NCBI GenBank assembly: GCA_002304345.1
Contig: NEUU01000009.1
Coordinates: 103,428 to 167,427, forward strand
Direction: 5' to 3'
DNA length: 64,000 bases
DNA from: Verrucomicrobia bacterium Tous-C9LFEB
Lineage (GTDB): Bacteria > Verrucomicrobiota > Verrucomicrobiia > Methylacidiphilales > UBA1321
The translations under genes and the position numbers were made by a program. Below are positions 28,701-35,946 of this stretch, one piece after another. Within the stretch, counting starts at the first letter, position 1. The number at the start of each line of letters is the position of its first letter. The notes beneath the pieces were generated by a model. That model made no database searches and was not told the origin of the DNA. It worked only from the letters and a program-made list of their open reading frames with translations.

Positions 28701-29660
28701 TTCGGTATCGTCGCCAACTCCACGGCGAGTGGTGCGGTCACGGGAACGACGCTCGTGGGTGGTTTGGCGGGCGTGATGGCGAACGGCACGATTAGCGGCT
28801 CGTTCGCTTCCGGTTCGGTGAATGGCACCAATACCGCCGGCGGTCTCGTTGGCGGCGTGCAGGATGGCTGGGTCAATACGAGCATGGCGACGGGTAATGT
28901 GACTGGCGGGAACTATGTTGGCGGGCTGGTCGGTTCTTCGACAAACAGCGGCTTCACTCAAGTGTCGGCGACGGGCTCGGTGAGCGGAACGACCTACGTG
29001 GGTGGGTTGATCGGTGACATGATTGGAGGCAGTGTCAAAGAGGCCTACGCGCGTGGTCAAGTGACTGGAAACGCGAACGTGGGCGGCCTTATCGGTCATA
29101 ACACGGGCGCGATCACGCACGCCTACAGCACGGGCAAGGTCACGACAAGTGGCGTCGCTCCGACGGCGATTGGCGGCTTCATCGGCAGTAATAGCGGTGC
29201 GCTGACTTCCACGTTCTGGGATTTCCAATCCTCCGGGATGGCGATTGGCGTGGGTGCCGGTTCTGCGGCGGGATTGTCCGCCCAGCCGACAGCCTACATG
29301 CGTGATTCCAGTACCTTCATCGGGGCGGGATGGAACTTCACGAATACGTGGTCGATTGAGATCGTGGGTGTCATGGCCAAGAATGATGGTTACGCCTTCT
29401 TCCAATGGCAGAATCTTGTTCTCGAACCGATGAGTCCGACTCCTCCGGTGCCCGTGGTGGTTGTTCAAGGACCGTCTTTCGAATCCATCCTGCAGTCTTT
29501 CCAGGCTTCCTACGATTTCATCCATCGCTATGAGAACTGGGAGGAAGATCTGCTTCGCCGAAACGAACTGAATGCCAGCCTCAACGGTCATCTGGTGTAT
29601 GTGAGCCGTCCACAGCCTCTCACTTCCGTGATTGCTCACGGTTCGAGCTTCGACCAATAA
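19758..29660 (+). CDS. Giant secreted filamentous-haemagglutinin/TPS-domain protein with GLUG repeats
   Basis: 3300 residues. A basic N-terminus and hydrophobic stretch (FLFALVLGWQLSPALVYA) form a signal sequence ending near residue 39. Residues 40-300 are a two-partner-secretion (haemagglutination-activity) domain: NPTGGEVVGGSANIS, VINWQGFSI, YLINPNGVLIGSSGVINTSGF. From about 560 to 3150 the protein is a run of roughly one hundred GLUG-type repeats of 22-26 residues (pattern VGGIAGYNSGTVSNSTNSGTV), predicted to form a long beta-helix. The C-terminal 140 residues (WDFQSSG, WNFTNTWSIEI, a Pro-rich linker, a charged helix) are unique. A surface fibre or adhesin is inferred. TPS proteins need a TpsB outer-membrane partner; none is in this window. 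Confidence 0.85.
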   Translation: MNLTRWKKGLRYGQSGRLANAFLFALVLGWQLSPALVYANPTGGEVVGGSANISSAGNTLTVNQGSQYAVINWQGFSISMGELTKFIQPGADSAVLNRVVGGNLSEIYGSLQANGRVYLINPNGVLIGSSGVINTSGFLASTLNVANDEFMAGGKLHFVGDSNASVINQGTINSVRGNVYLIAAQVVNEGTITAANGTAGLAGGHDVWLQQEGDERLFIATGSNGSVSNMGAIHAAQVELKAAGGNAYALAINNGGTVRATGVANVDGKIILAANGGKILNSGTLAAKKANGDGGAIKVNAKDIEFTSGSSFDVDGEGTGSGGTADIIATDTLIFAGTGSARGGELGGHGGFAELSGYNQVLISGHVDFRADHGAWGSLLIDPGAVTIQSGPNAAIDFNTFNDGYVNAQLGLGSVVISTANATGGGAENITLNAGAALDWSAATILSLGAGNSIILNGTITATNGVLVLSAANAASSITAGGDIYVMDFRLMQGQWSQLGALPAFTVLNNFVLSNGVQFLRAAGGTGATLDPYILMDVYGLQGMAYSPMTYSYQLGSNINASGTATWNSGAGFVSIGSAADAYTGTFNGATYSISGLTINRSSANDVGLFGRSTGTVQNVTLANVSITGGTNTGALVGSNSGSILSSTVSGVVNGVQNVGGIAGVSSGTVASTINNSTVSGGYYIGGVVGMNTTSGRIIGSSNSGAVSATGNVVGGIAGWNNGVVDGASNSGTVSGTNIVGGIAGYNAWQVLNSTNSGSVSGTYQVGGIAGINLSTLSGVYNLGTVTNSSDATGGLVGNNLVTGTVVNSTNSGRVFGTGSDIGGIAGYNAGTLSGVINVATVSSPSGPVGNYVGGIAGRNATSGRITSATNSGQVNGFTQVGGIAGFNAGSLSNAINSGTISGSTYVGGIAGVNSGSGVITNSTQSGKVSGVRNVGGLVGWNNAGATLSSSVVSAGSMVLGTSDNIGGAVGANQSALVSNVTVSASVSSPGNNVGGIVGMNNAIVSTVNFTGTASGYSYVGGAIGYNFGGTGSGLMVGGRVTGTAYVGGLVGENLGGGVVKQSVFAGTASGIYYVGGAVGRNYFNNSLVDQVYVLGTVTGSSTVGGVIGLNLQNATVSNSSFSGTVTNTGSYTGGIVGFNDGGNITNVTNSGTVSGAYYVGGIAGQNSGGVLVNTITNVTNTGTVIATGSYVGGIIGYNTSTFSISSLYNSGSVVSTNGHDVGGIVGWNNSTISDAVNTGAVSGTDSIGGIAGLNDNGGKILGSYSTGTVTSSSYSAGGIVGYNFAGGSVINSSASGFITAANGQTGGIVGLNIGTVSGSIASATVSSAYSAGGIVGANSGGTVETSTSSGTVSGTYYIGGIVGLNSGGTLSNTVHTGQVSGTGDIGGIVGFNDGVVSSSLNSGSATGGNFTGGLVGVNNDNGSVKDSLNTGTVSGTNNFTGGIAGSNRGTISNSGSTGAVTGNHYTGGLVGYNTGIINTSSNAGTLQGTGDFTGGLVGAYVGGVISNSTNSSTVTGVNYVGGIAGVVSASATLNGVENSRSVVGTGSYVGGIAGANYGTIANSSNSGTLSGVYGLGGIVGYNASTGTVTGSTNLSAIVANTNASTIGGIAGVNAGSIQNSTNAGTVSGTVNVGGIVGLNDTAGVISTTLNNGKVSGATFVGGIAGVNNGLLNGLSTTSSVTISGTYGVGGLVGYNTGTVSSSYNQSALAAGSGASFFGGLVGSNSGTILSSSNAGAITATGAMFIGGLAGVNSATISGSINAGIITVTNTSFVGGVVGLNNGWVISNTNSGVLNGSYSISSFGGIAGYNGAGATISGSVNTAAVSASTNAMHIGGVVGYNYGTITSSSNQGSVNGYGASPTNIGGVAGQNLGYILVSSNSGAIAGGSNSQNIGGIVGYNNAATVSGSVNGGTVTGGTNSFYIGGLVGSNSGWVSGSTNNGAISALSGSSGIGGLVGASQSSGGVASIINNTNSGAVQATTGSVSIGGLVGYLADGTLSGNVNALSGTVTVTSGGQAGGFVGYNSGIIENNVNYATVTATNTDNVGGLVGFNTATIRNNSNSGTLNGAGIGINYGGIAGWNYYGGYIENNTNSGTINADVNYVGGIAGVNLSVITNSRNLATVNGRNFAGGIVGQNSISGRIYSSSNSGSVNGLTNVGGIAGDNNTATLSGVYNSGSVSGTQYTGGLAGANTAGFLINSTVGGAHVTGTQYVGGLIGVNNSSTVLNNTVTATVTGSGRVGGAIGSNTSGTFSGMNVTAGVYSTGDYLGGLIGWNNSAQVLANSTFSGTVSGVNYVGGAIGTTTSNTVSNLIVNATVIGSNTVGGLIGNNFAATLQNSTFTGTVSGVSYVGGAVGYNNSSSTINNVTVSGTVTASGVNVGGIAGYAQNSTISNSINTAAVTGSSLVGGIVGTSTGAARILTSTNSGQVYGLTIVGGVAGQNDATISSSMNSGFVSGATNSVGGIAGFNNGLLSGVTNTGAVSASSTVGGIAGYDGGTITNATNSGTVSGVNYVGGMVGRLTISAVITNSTNAGQVTGTSYVGGIGGHMMTGTLSDVMNTGAVSGVDNVGGIAGASIVGSSILNATNSGVVTGTGSYTGGIAGYHSASTISGSLNTATISGNHYVGGVVGDSTSSSWITSVSNSGTVTGSRFIGGVAGVNYGSMISGVLNTGAINGLTYAGGIVGYNMDSVVDTVTNSGTVTGGVYTGGIFGGTTNSTVSQIVNSGAVSGTVWVGGLMGTSGTNISVSYGTNSGAVTGGTNVGGIAGTSDILSYVMNLGTVSGSTNVGGIAGVSFIVLTNATNSGAVTGGTGVGGIAGTASGTIGGVTNTAAVTAVNKVGGIIGALNNGSISGAINSGSVTGTQNVGGLIGTVTSSTLIGNFSSGAVTGSQNIGGLVGYSYHSTVNASSASGTVLATVSYAGGLIGQMIDGTLSNSLASGDVTGVDFTGGAVGYNYSGTITNSTATGAVTGNTFVGGLLGINFFGIVANSTASGAVTGTTLVGGLAGVMANGTISGSFASGSVNGTNTAGGLVGGVQDGWVNTSMATGNVTGGNYVGGLVGSSTNSGFTQVSATGSVSGTTYVGGLIGDMIGGSVKEAYARGQVTGNANVGGLIGHNTGAITHAYSTGKVTTSGVAPTAIGGFIGSNSGALTSTFWDFQSSGMAIGVGAGSAAGLSAQPTAYMRDSSTFIGAGWNFTNTWSIEIVGVMAKNDGYAFFQWQNLVLEPMSPTPPVPVVVVQGPSFESILQSFQASYDFIHRYENWEEDLLRRNELNASLNGHLVYVSRPQPLTSVIAHGSSFDQ
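21500..29200 (+). repeat. GLUG-repeat coding array
   Basis: Tandem degenerate repeats of about 66-80 bases encoding the GLUG units, with recurring words such as GGCGGTATCGCGGG and AATAGCGGCACGGTGA. Spacing varies because units have insertions, so it is an amplified protein repeat and not a DNA satellite. Limits are approximate. Confidence 0.75.
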
Positions 29661-29683
29661 GGCAGCGCATCGCTTCACGCACG

Positions 29684-29720
29684 AACGGCCCTCTCCTGGA
29701 TTATTCAGGAGAGGGCCGTT
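29684..29720 (+). terminator. Terminator after the giant gene
   Basis: Perfect 15-bp stem (29684-29698 with 29706-29720) and a 7-base loop, starting 23 bases past the stop codon and followed by a T-containing tract (TGCATTTC). A clear stop for the 9.9-kb transcript. Confidence 0.85.
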
Positions 29721-29767
29721 TGCATTTCAACCCGAAATGACGAATTCCTGATCTGGATAATTGGCTC

Positions 29768-29780
29768 TGATCAATGATCA
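29768..29780. promoter_or_regulatory. TGATC-N3-GATCA palindrome
   Basis: TCTGATCAATGATCAGA (29766-29782) is a 17-base palindrome with 8-bp arms, 121 bases upstream of the PEP-CTERM gene. It is the best copy of the site family also present at 7994 and 36719. Confidence 0.5.
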
Positions 29781-29901
29781 GAACTATGTGGCTTCATTGA
29801 GCCTCATCCATTGAGGCGATTCGTCGTGTTGATTATAGTCGGGATATGGGAAGTCATTCGGATTGCGGCCTTCCTGAATTGAATAGCGACTACAAAACAA
29901 A

Positions 29902-30711
29902 ATGAATACTACACTCAATCGAACACTCAAAGGGCTGGCTATCGCGGCGGTTTGCTGGATGACGACCTCGGCGCAGGCGCAGGTTCTCTACTCACAAAGC
30001 TTCACCAATGCCACCGGGGCGACGTCCGGCGTATCCATGGCAGGGTGGAATGCCTATATCGGTGCCAATGCGGTCAATGTCACCGGTCCGGGCAGCGTTG
30101 CGGCACTCACGGCGGGTAACTCGGTGACAATGCCAAACAAAACGGGTAATCCGAATACCTCCAACGGATTTCTGCAGTTTTACAACGGCGAAAATACCGG
30201 ATTGGTTTCGCAATCCTTCTCGGCAGTCGTGACGGGATTGAATCTGAATTTGACCAGCGGGACATCGATGATCTCGTGGAAGATGAATACGAGTCTGGCG
30301 ACCTCGCAGGAGCTGCGCTTGCTCGTTCAGGTCGGAGGCGCTTGGTATGTCACCAATAGCACCTTTGCTCAAACCGCATTGAGTCAAAGTACCGCGGGCA
30401 ACTTCGATGTGGCGGATACCGGTTCGTTTCTGTTTTCGACAGCCGCATCCACTTGGTCGGCGTTCACTCTTATTGGTAACTCCAGTTCCAGCGTGGCAGA
30501 TGGGACGATGGCAATCGGTGCGACCCAGACGCTGGATCTGAGTTCGAGCACGATAACCGGAATTGGATTCTACGCGGCGGTGAGCACCCGCTATAATATT
30601 CTTCGCATCGATTCCCTGGAAGTGAATGCGGTGCCGGAGCCGTCTTCGTTGATGTTGCTTTTGGGCGCGAGCGGCATGTTGGGAATGGGACTGCGCCGCC
30701 GCAGGGTATAG
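29902..30711 (+). CDS. PEP-CTERM sorting-domain protein
   Basis: 269 residues. Signal peptide of about 29 residues (TLKGLAIAAVCWMTTSAQAQ), then a beta-rich, Ser/Thr/Asn-rich exported domain with no assigned family (VLYSQSFTNATGAT, SWKMNTSLATSQELRLLVQVG; lectin-like jelly-roll is plausible). The C-terminus is a PEP-CTERM tripartite signal: VPEPSSLMLLLG, a hydrophobic helix and RRRRV. Such proteins are cut by an exosortase and attached to the surface or extracellular matrix. It follows the giant GLUG gene, but the terminator between them makes it a separate unit; a strong terminator also follows it. Confidence 0.9.
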   Translation: MNTTLNRTLKGLAIAAVCWMTTSAQAQVLYSQSFTNATGATSGVSMAGWNAYIGANAVNVTGPGSVAALTAGNSVTMPNKTGNPNTSNGFLQFYNGENTGLVSQSFSAVVTGLNLNLTSGTSMISWKMNTSLATSQELRLLVQVGGAWYVTNSTFAQTALSQSTAGNFDVADTGSFLFSTAASTWSAFTLIGNSSSSVADGTMAIGATQTLDLSSSTITGIGFYAAVSTRYNILRIDSLEVNAVPEPSSLMLLLGASGMLGMGLRRRRV

Positions 30712-30735
30712 GGTAAAATTCGAGTTGGTCGTTTT

Positions 30736-30771
30736 GCTGGAAAGCTTTTTCGGAAGCTTTCCAGCTTTTTT
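30736..30771 (+). terminator. Terminator after PEP-CTERM gene
   Basis: Perfect 12-bp stem (30736-30747 with 30754-30765), TTTCGG loop, followed directly by TTTTTTGTTT. Typical intrinsic terminator 25 bases past the stop. Confidence 0.9.
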
Positions 30772-30813
30772 GTTTGGCTTGTCGCAACGCTATGACCTTG
30801 GAGCATGCCAACT

Positions 30814-30946
30814 GATCCTTCGACAAGCTCAGGATGACGAATGGGGCAAATAATCTCAAATGACCGTGAGGAGTTCTCGCGAGAGTCCGACGCTTATCCT
30901 CTGAAATTACTTTCATTTCACGTCATCCTGAGCTTGTCGAAGGATC
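30814..30946. repeat. MITE-like element with 26-bp perfect inverted repeats
   Basis: Bases 30814-30839 and 30921-30946 are perfect 26-base inverted repeats of the CCTTCGACAAGCTCAGGATG type, flanking 81 bases with no gene. This arm sequence is widespread in unrelated bacterial genomes and often appears in spurious small proteins as VILSLSKDQ. I infer a small mobile palindromic element inserted between the terminator and the end of the convergent GH20 gene. Confidence 0.65.
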
Positions 30947-30989
30947 GCGTGAGAAGGTTTACAATGCGACAATGAACTTGAAATCCGCT

Positions 30990-32570
30990 CTAGCAATAGG
31001 GATCGAGGCGAAGCTCCGTCAGCTTCTTGACGGCAGACGGAACATAGTAGACGCTCCAGACCTTTTGAAGTTCCGGGCGCAAGGCGCGCATTTTTTTGCG
31101 GAGAGACGTCTGGATGGGCAACTCCTTGAGGAGGCGCTTTTCATATTTCAGCTTTAATTTCATTTCCTGAGAAAGCACTTCGAAGAGCCGGGCGTGAGCC
31201 TGTTTGACGGCATACTTTCGAAAACACTTCTGATGGCCCGGAAGCCGAGCGCTGAGCTTGTTCACGGTGGCGTGCTCTCTCGCTACCATTCCGGCGTCAC
31301 GATGCCATTGGATTTTCTTTTCGGGAGGGACGATCTGCCATGTGGGATTGAAAATGTCGCCGAGTTCAAAGCGACGGGAAGCGTTCCAGACGGCGTTGGC
31401 GAAATCCGGGGCATCCTGACCTAGAGTGAGAGTGGTGTAGCGCGGAAGGATTTTTTCCGGAGCCATCGCGCGGTGATTGTGCTGCAGCCCTTCGCTAAAG
31501 GCGGTAATGCCGAGCCAGAGTGTCTCCAGCGGCGGCCAGAAGGGTGCCCAATGACAAAGGGTGCCGCCAGCGGCGCCGGTTTCGTGGATGCGTTTGACGG
31601 CATGTGTGAGGTGCGACCATTTTTCCTGCACGTTGGGCAGAATGGAGCCGAGTTCAACGTAGGGAAGCGCAGAGCCGATGACGTCAAACCGGTGGTCCGT
31701 GAAGAACTGCAGATAGGGGAAGGATTTGGCGCTGGTCTGCTTGCGGTCCAGTTTCCAATAGTCGCGATAGACGGTGGCGAGGCCTTGGGGGAGTTCCTCT
31801 AATGGGCGAGTAAGAGGAAAATGAGTCATCACCGCGAGATCGCCGGTGATGGCTTTCTTGTCGAGAATGAACATGTCGCTGAATCCGCCACCGATGGTGA
31901 GAAAGGGTTGGCGTTCGCCGTGACTCCAATAGTCCCAATAGAAAATCAGCAGGTCGCGCGAGAGGTTGTCGATGGCCTGCGGATAGCGGATCAGCATGTC
32001 CGACCAGATGGCGGGACGTACTCCCAATTGGCGGAAGCGGCGGGCGACTTTGTTGAGGAAGTTGACGAGAACGCCGGAGCGTCCGTGCTGGCACATGGCC
32101 GTGGTGCAACGGGGACAGGCGATCAGTTGCTGGATCTCATCGCCACCGATATGGATGAATTTGGATTCGGGATGCAGTTCGAGAACGTCCTCGGCGAGCT
32201 CCGCCATGAGATCGATGGATCGCGGATGGGTGAGGCAGAGGCTGGCCTTGGCATCGGATTCGGCGAGATCCGCGTATTGCGGACGCTGGAGTAGTTGGTC
32301 CGAATGACTGAAGGAATAGGTGAGGGGAATGATCTGAAGGCCATTGTCTTTGGCCCACTGATTGATTTGCCGAACTTGTGCTCGGGAGTAAGTAAAACTG
32401 CCGCGCAGAGTGCGATGCCGCCGGAAGGGAAACGTATCTTCGTATTGAAGGTAAACGGTGTTGTAGCCGAGCTGGCCGAGTCGTTCGAAGGTTTGCCGAA
32501 TGTAATCGGGTTGGAGGGGAAGGAATCGAAGCTCGATCTGAACGGAACGAATGGAGGCAGCCGGTAGCAT
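30990..32570 (-). CDS. GH20-family beta-N-acetylhexosaminidase-like protein
   Basis: 526 residues from the ATG at 32570; a TTG at 32612 would add 14 residues and overlap the upstream gene. The TIM barrel has the GH20 hallmark KFIHIGGDEIQQL with the catalytic Asp-Glu pair at about D144-E145, preceded by LGYNTVYLQYEDTFPF and LQIIPLTYSFSHSDQLL. GH20 enzymes release beta-linked GlcNAc or GalNAc by substrate-assisted catalysis. The N-terminal GH20b domain is reduced and no signal peptide is visible, so a cytoplasmic enzyme on imported oligosaccharides is likely. It starts 16 bases after the stop of the large upstream hydrolase, so the two are co-transcribed. Confidence 0.8.
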   Translation of the reverse strand: MLPAASIRSVQIELRFLPLQPDYIRQTFERLGQLGYNTVYLQYEDTFPFRRHRTLRGSFTYSRAQVRQINQWAKDNGLQIIPLTYSFSHSDQLLQRPQYADLAESDAKASLCLTHPRSIDLMAELAEDVLELHPESKFIHIGGDEIQQLIACPRCTTAMCQHGRSGVLVNFLNKVARRFRQLGVRPAIWSDMLIRYPQAIDNLSRDLLIFYWDYWSHGERQPFLTIGGGFSDMFILDKKAITGDLAVMTHFPLTRPLEELPQGLATVYRDYWKLDRKQTSAKSFPYLQFFTDHRFDVIGSALPYVELGSILPNVQEKWSHLTHAVKRIHETGAAGGTLCHWAPFWPPLETLWLGITAFSEGLQHNHRAMAPEKILPRYTTLTLGQDAPDFANAVWNASRRFELGDIFNPTWQIVPPEKKIQWHRDAGMVAREHATVNKLSARLPGHQKCFRKYAVKQAHARLFEVLSQEMKLKLKYEKRLLKELPIQTSLRKKMRALRPELQKVWSVYYVPSAVKKLTELRLDPYC

Positions 32571-32586
32571 GAACGGAAGCTCCCGG

Positions 32587-35500
32587 TTACGCGGCGGATT
32601 CAATTCCTGCAATCGCCAGAAGAATCAGGATGCCAGGGCCTTTGGATTTGAGGACAATGTGGCGAATCGTTTTTTGAGGTTGCGGGTTATCGGCCAAGAG
32701 AACGAAAGCTCCCAGTTCGATACCGGCCTGACTGGTAATGGTGCGTTGGGCAGGGATGCCCGACTTGTTGGCCGAGAGGAACCAATCGCGAATGTCTCGG
32801 TTATTGAGGAGGGGAATCGTGGCCGTGGAACCGTCCTCGTACGTGAGTTGGTATTCTCCCAGTGCGGCTTTATCCGGCGCTTCCACATAGAGGGCGGTGT
32901 GCAGAAACGCGAGTTGTGCGAACTTGGCATTCACGGACACGGGGGCTGAATCGACCGGGAGTGATTTGACCAGATTACTCGGGGCGACGATGACTGCAGC
33001 ATTGCCCGTGGCCTGCGGTTGCAGTGTAAAGGGAATGCCTCCGATGATGTTTGAGCCGCGAACGAAATCGCGTAGGGGCACCAGCGAGATGGTGTCCATT
33101 TTTTTCACGATCTGGAGCGTATCGGTGTAGCTGCGATTCGCGGCGGAACCCACGGAGATTGGCTTCACCTTGTCCTTGGCAACGCGCAGCGGTTCGATGC
33201 GGGTGAAGGTCATGTCGTCGACCAGCAGATCGCCCGCTCCTTTTTCGATGCCCGCCATGAAGGCGACTTGCTTTTCGGGTGTCGTCTCGAATTTGACTTC
33301 GTGACTGAATTCTGTCCATTGATCGGCGCTGGCCTGCGGGAAATGCTTCCGGTCGACGCGACCGCTGGCCATATCGTAAACACTCAGGAACGGAATGCCG
33401 GCGTCCTTGGCCGAGCCGCGTTTGAACCAACCGGTAACGCGATACGTGCCCGGCGCGGGAATCGTGCAGTATTGGAAGGCGTAGACAGCGCCCTTTCCCG
33501 AGGAGTGTATGTTGATGGCGTATTTGCCGCTGTGCGCGTTGTCGGTGATTGTAATGGCTCCTTGCGGATCATAGGTTTTATCGCGCAAGGTCCACCCGGC
33601 GGGTTTTCCGGCGGAGAGTCCACCTGTCAGGATGTCGCCCTGCACCTGTTCGAAATCGCCATTGGTATAGAGCGGAGTGGCCTCGGTGGCTTCGGACTCC
33701 AACACCTTGATCGGTTTGTCTGAGATAATATAGGCGAGGCTGGCGATTTTGATTTTCGTCTGGCCATCCTTCGTTTCAAACGCAATGGGGCGACCCCAGA
33801 CGTCGATGGCGGAGTGGATTACGCCATCGATCCGCACTTGATGCGCGGCAAGTTCGCTACCGAGAACAGTCAATGTTTTACCATCTGTACGAGTCAGGAC
33901 GTGACGGAGCGAGTAGTCATCGCTTCCGGGAAAAGTCAGACGACCACTGAGGGTGTTCGTTTGGCGCAATTGTCCCTGAAGAACGCCGAGAATATGGAAG
34001 TCGACCGTGGGGGAGTGGGTGAAGTGGTTGAACTGAAGTTCGTCGAATCCGAAGGCATAGAATTTTTCGAATTTCTTGTCGATGTAATTGAGGACGATCG
34101 CGACCTCCTGATAAATGCGATTCTTCTCATTACTGATGGTGAGCCACGCGTGCTCGGTCATCCACATTTTGCCGCCCGGTTTCTTTTGATCGAGAGCGGC
34201 GCGGAGTTGATCGACAAACAGAACTCCGTTGTAGGCGTGCATGGCGAAGGCATCGAAGTGATCGGCCGCACCCATCTTGAGCAAATCGTAGGGCATGGCG
34301 GCATCGCACACGCTGTTGAGGCTGAAGCCGCTCATCAGTACCTGGGCTTCAGGGTCAGCCTTTTTGATTTGCTGGTAGGCCGCCTTGAGGAGATTGTTGT
34401 AGTCCTCGGTGCTGCCGGAAAAGCTGGCGGGCATGGCGGGTGGGTGGAAGTCCACTTCATTCCAGATTTCCCAGTACTTGACCTTTCCCTTGTAGCGGGA
34501 GGCCACTTGGAAAATGTAGTTTTCCCAATCCTTGATGTTGCGCGGTTTCCAGCGCTCGAACCGCGTGGTATTGGGATGCTGTTTCTTCATCGCCTCACCG
34601 GGATCTTCACCCGCCCAATGGGGCGGGCCGCAAAGGATGCCGAGGAGATCGTGATTGGATTGATTAGCCTGGCGGACCATGGTATCGGCTTCTTCCCATT
34701 GGAATTTACCTTGGATGGGTTCCAGCAGGAACCATTTGAAGACGTCGACTCGCGAGGTATGAATGCCGACTTGATCCATGACTTTCACATCGAAATCGAA
34801 ATCGTGGTGATTACCCAGATAGCGGGCGAGCGCGCCTTCTTTCGCACCTGTTGGAAATGCGGGGCAGATGGAGAGGGAGCTTTTCCACTCCGTGTCATTA
34901 CCACTGGGATCGGTGATGATGGTTTTGACGGTGTAGAAGCCGGGAGCTTTGAGCTCTGGCTGCGGGACCTCCAGAAGATGGTACGCTTTGTCCGCGGGAA
35001 TTTCCCAGGTGCGCTCAAGCTTGAGCGGTTCACCGACAGGATAGGGAGTGATGACTTGCGCGATCTTAAATGACTGAGCGGACGCAGAGCGGTTGATGCC
35101 GACGAGTGGATAACGAACTTCCTGTCCGGTGACGTAGCTCTGGGATGTGACGTCCCAAACGGGCATCACGTCTGCGAATTTGATCCGGTTGTGCCAGGCG
35201 GTCTGGAACGTTTCGATTTTCTTGAGCGAATCCGTGACGAGCAGTGCGGTGTCAGGATCTGCGGTGAATTCTTTTTGCGGATCTCCGGCGAGTCGTTCCT
35301 CAGGCAAGGCGATGGAGGAGACGCGTACGCCTCGAGCATTGAATGGTGCCGAACGGCGGACCTTGAACAAGGCGGGAAGCGGGGAGATTAGTCGCGAATA
35401 GGGTTTGCTGGCGACGAGTTTGCCGTTGATGAAGAGTTTGAGTTCCGAACCCCAGGAGCAGGCGATCCGGATCGGTTGACCGGCTTCAAATTCGAGCTTG

Positions 35501-35901
35501 GGATAGTTGACCGCTGTGGATTTGTTTTCGTTGCGACAAATGAAATTCCATCCGGTGGTTCCGTGCGAAGGAGGTGGGATGTGAAGTCCCATGAGTGTGC
35601 GACCGCTGATTTCCTGCCCGGGGATTACAATGAAGGCAAAGTCGTAGCTGGCGGTGAATTCCGAAGCTGGCTTCGAGGGAACAAGGGTAAGTTCGATCGT
35701 ACCTTCGTCAGGTCGAATGATGCCGGGAATGTAATAGTAGAACCAATTCTCGTCGGTCGTGAGGGTATTGAGAATGGTCGAGGAGGAGGTATTCGCCGTG
35801 GATGGTGGTGCACTCTGACCGTGGGAGGGAAATAGAAAGGGGGCTACCGTGATGATAAGGGTGATGACGAGCGCGTGAAGAAGGGGGCGACGTGTGGGCA
35901 T
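32587..35901 (-). CDS. Secreted multidomain glycoside hydrolase (LamG-like + clan GH-A barrel + CBM)
   Basis: 1104 residues. Signal peptide 1-31 (ALVITLIITVAPFLFPSHGQSA). Residues 45-200 are a LamG/concanavalin-like domain (GTIELTLVP, LKLFINGKLVASKPYS); 245-345 an Ig-like beta-domain. Residues 350-690 are a GH39/GH5-type barrel: HTSRVDVFKWFLLEPIQGKFQWEEAD, KYWEIWNEVDF with acid/base E482, DAFAMHAYNG and KMWMTEHAWLT with the likely nucleophile E583. Residues 750-900 are a carbohydrate-binding module (TNGDFEQVQ, YRVTGWFKRG). The last 200 residues are beta-rich and unassigned. An extracellular depolymerase is inferred; its substrate is unknown. Downstream GH20 is coupled, and a small secreted protein gene lies 45 bases upstream. 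Confidence 0.75.
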   Translation of the reverse strand: MPTRRPLLHALVITLIITVAPFLFPSHGQSAPPSTANTSSSTILNTLTTDENWFYYYIPGIIRPDEGTIELTLVPSKPASEFTASYDFAFIVIPGQEISGRTLMGLHIPPPSHGTTGWNFICRNENKSTAVNYPKLEFEAGQPIRIACSWGSELKLFINGKLVASKPYSRLISPLPALFKVRRSAPFNARGVRVSSIALPEERLAGDPQKEFTADPDTALLVTDSLKKIETFQTAWHNRIKFADVMPVWDVTSQSYVTGQEVRYPLVGINRSASAQSFKIAQVITPYPVGEPLKLERTWEIPADKAYHLLEVPQPELKAPGFYTVKTIITDPSGNDTEWKSSLSICPAFPTGAKEGALARYLGNHHDFDFDVKVMDQVGIHTSRVDVFKWFLLEPIQGKFQWEEADTMVRQANQSNHDLLGILCGPPHWAGEDPGEAMKKQHPNTTRFERWKPRNIKDWENYIFQVASRYKGKVKYWEIWNEVDFHPPAMPASFSGSTEDYNNLLKAAYQQIKKADPEAQVLMSGFSLNSVCDAAMPYDLLKMGAADHFDAFAMHAYNGVLFVDQLRAALDQKKPGGKMWMTEHAWLTISNEKNRIYQEVAIVLNYIDKKFEKFYAFGFDELQFNHFTHSPTVDFHILGVLQGQLRQTNTLSGRLTFPGSDDYSLRHVLTRTDGKTLTVLGSELAAHQVRIDGVIHSAIDVWGRPIAFETKDGQTKIKIASLAYIISDKPIKVLESEATEATPLYTNGDFEQVQGDILTGGLSAGKPAGWTLRDKTYDPQGAITITDNAHSGKYAINIHSSGKGAVYAFQYCTIPAPGTYRVTGWFKRGSAKDAGIPFLSVYDMASGRVDRKHFPQASADQWTEFSHEVKFETTPEKQVAFMAGIEKGAGDLLVDDMTFTRIEPLRVAKDKVKPISVGSAANRSYTDTLQIVKKMDTISLVPLRDFVRGSNIIGGIPFTLQPQATGNAAVIVAPSNLVKSLPVDSAPVSVNAKFAQLAFLHTALYVEAPDKAALGEYQLTYEDGSTATIPLLNNRDIRDWFLSANKSGIPAQRTITSQAGIELGAFVLLADNPQPQKTIRHIVLKSKGPGILILLAIAGIESAA

Positions 35902-35946
35902 AAAATACGTAGATGTGTACGGGAGGCCGAAAGGTTATCCGTTCGA

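Noticed and set aside
21500..29200. Regular DNA repeats considered as a CRISPR array or satellite
   Set aside because: Units are degenerate, coding in one continuous frame, with no constant spacers; they match GLUG protein repeats.
30470..30916. 148-codon minus-strand frame containing VILSLSKDQ
   Set aside because: The sequence comes from the inverted-repeat element and the reverse of the PEP-CTERM gene; a known type of annotation artefact.
33814..35073. 419-codon plus-strand frame inside the large hydrolase gene
   Set aside because: Shadow of the minus-strand gene, with no start signal or domain.
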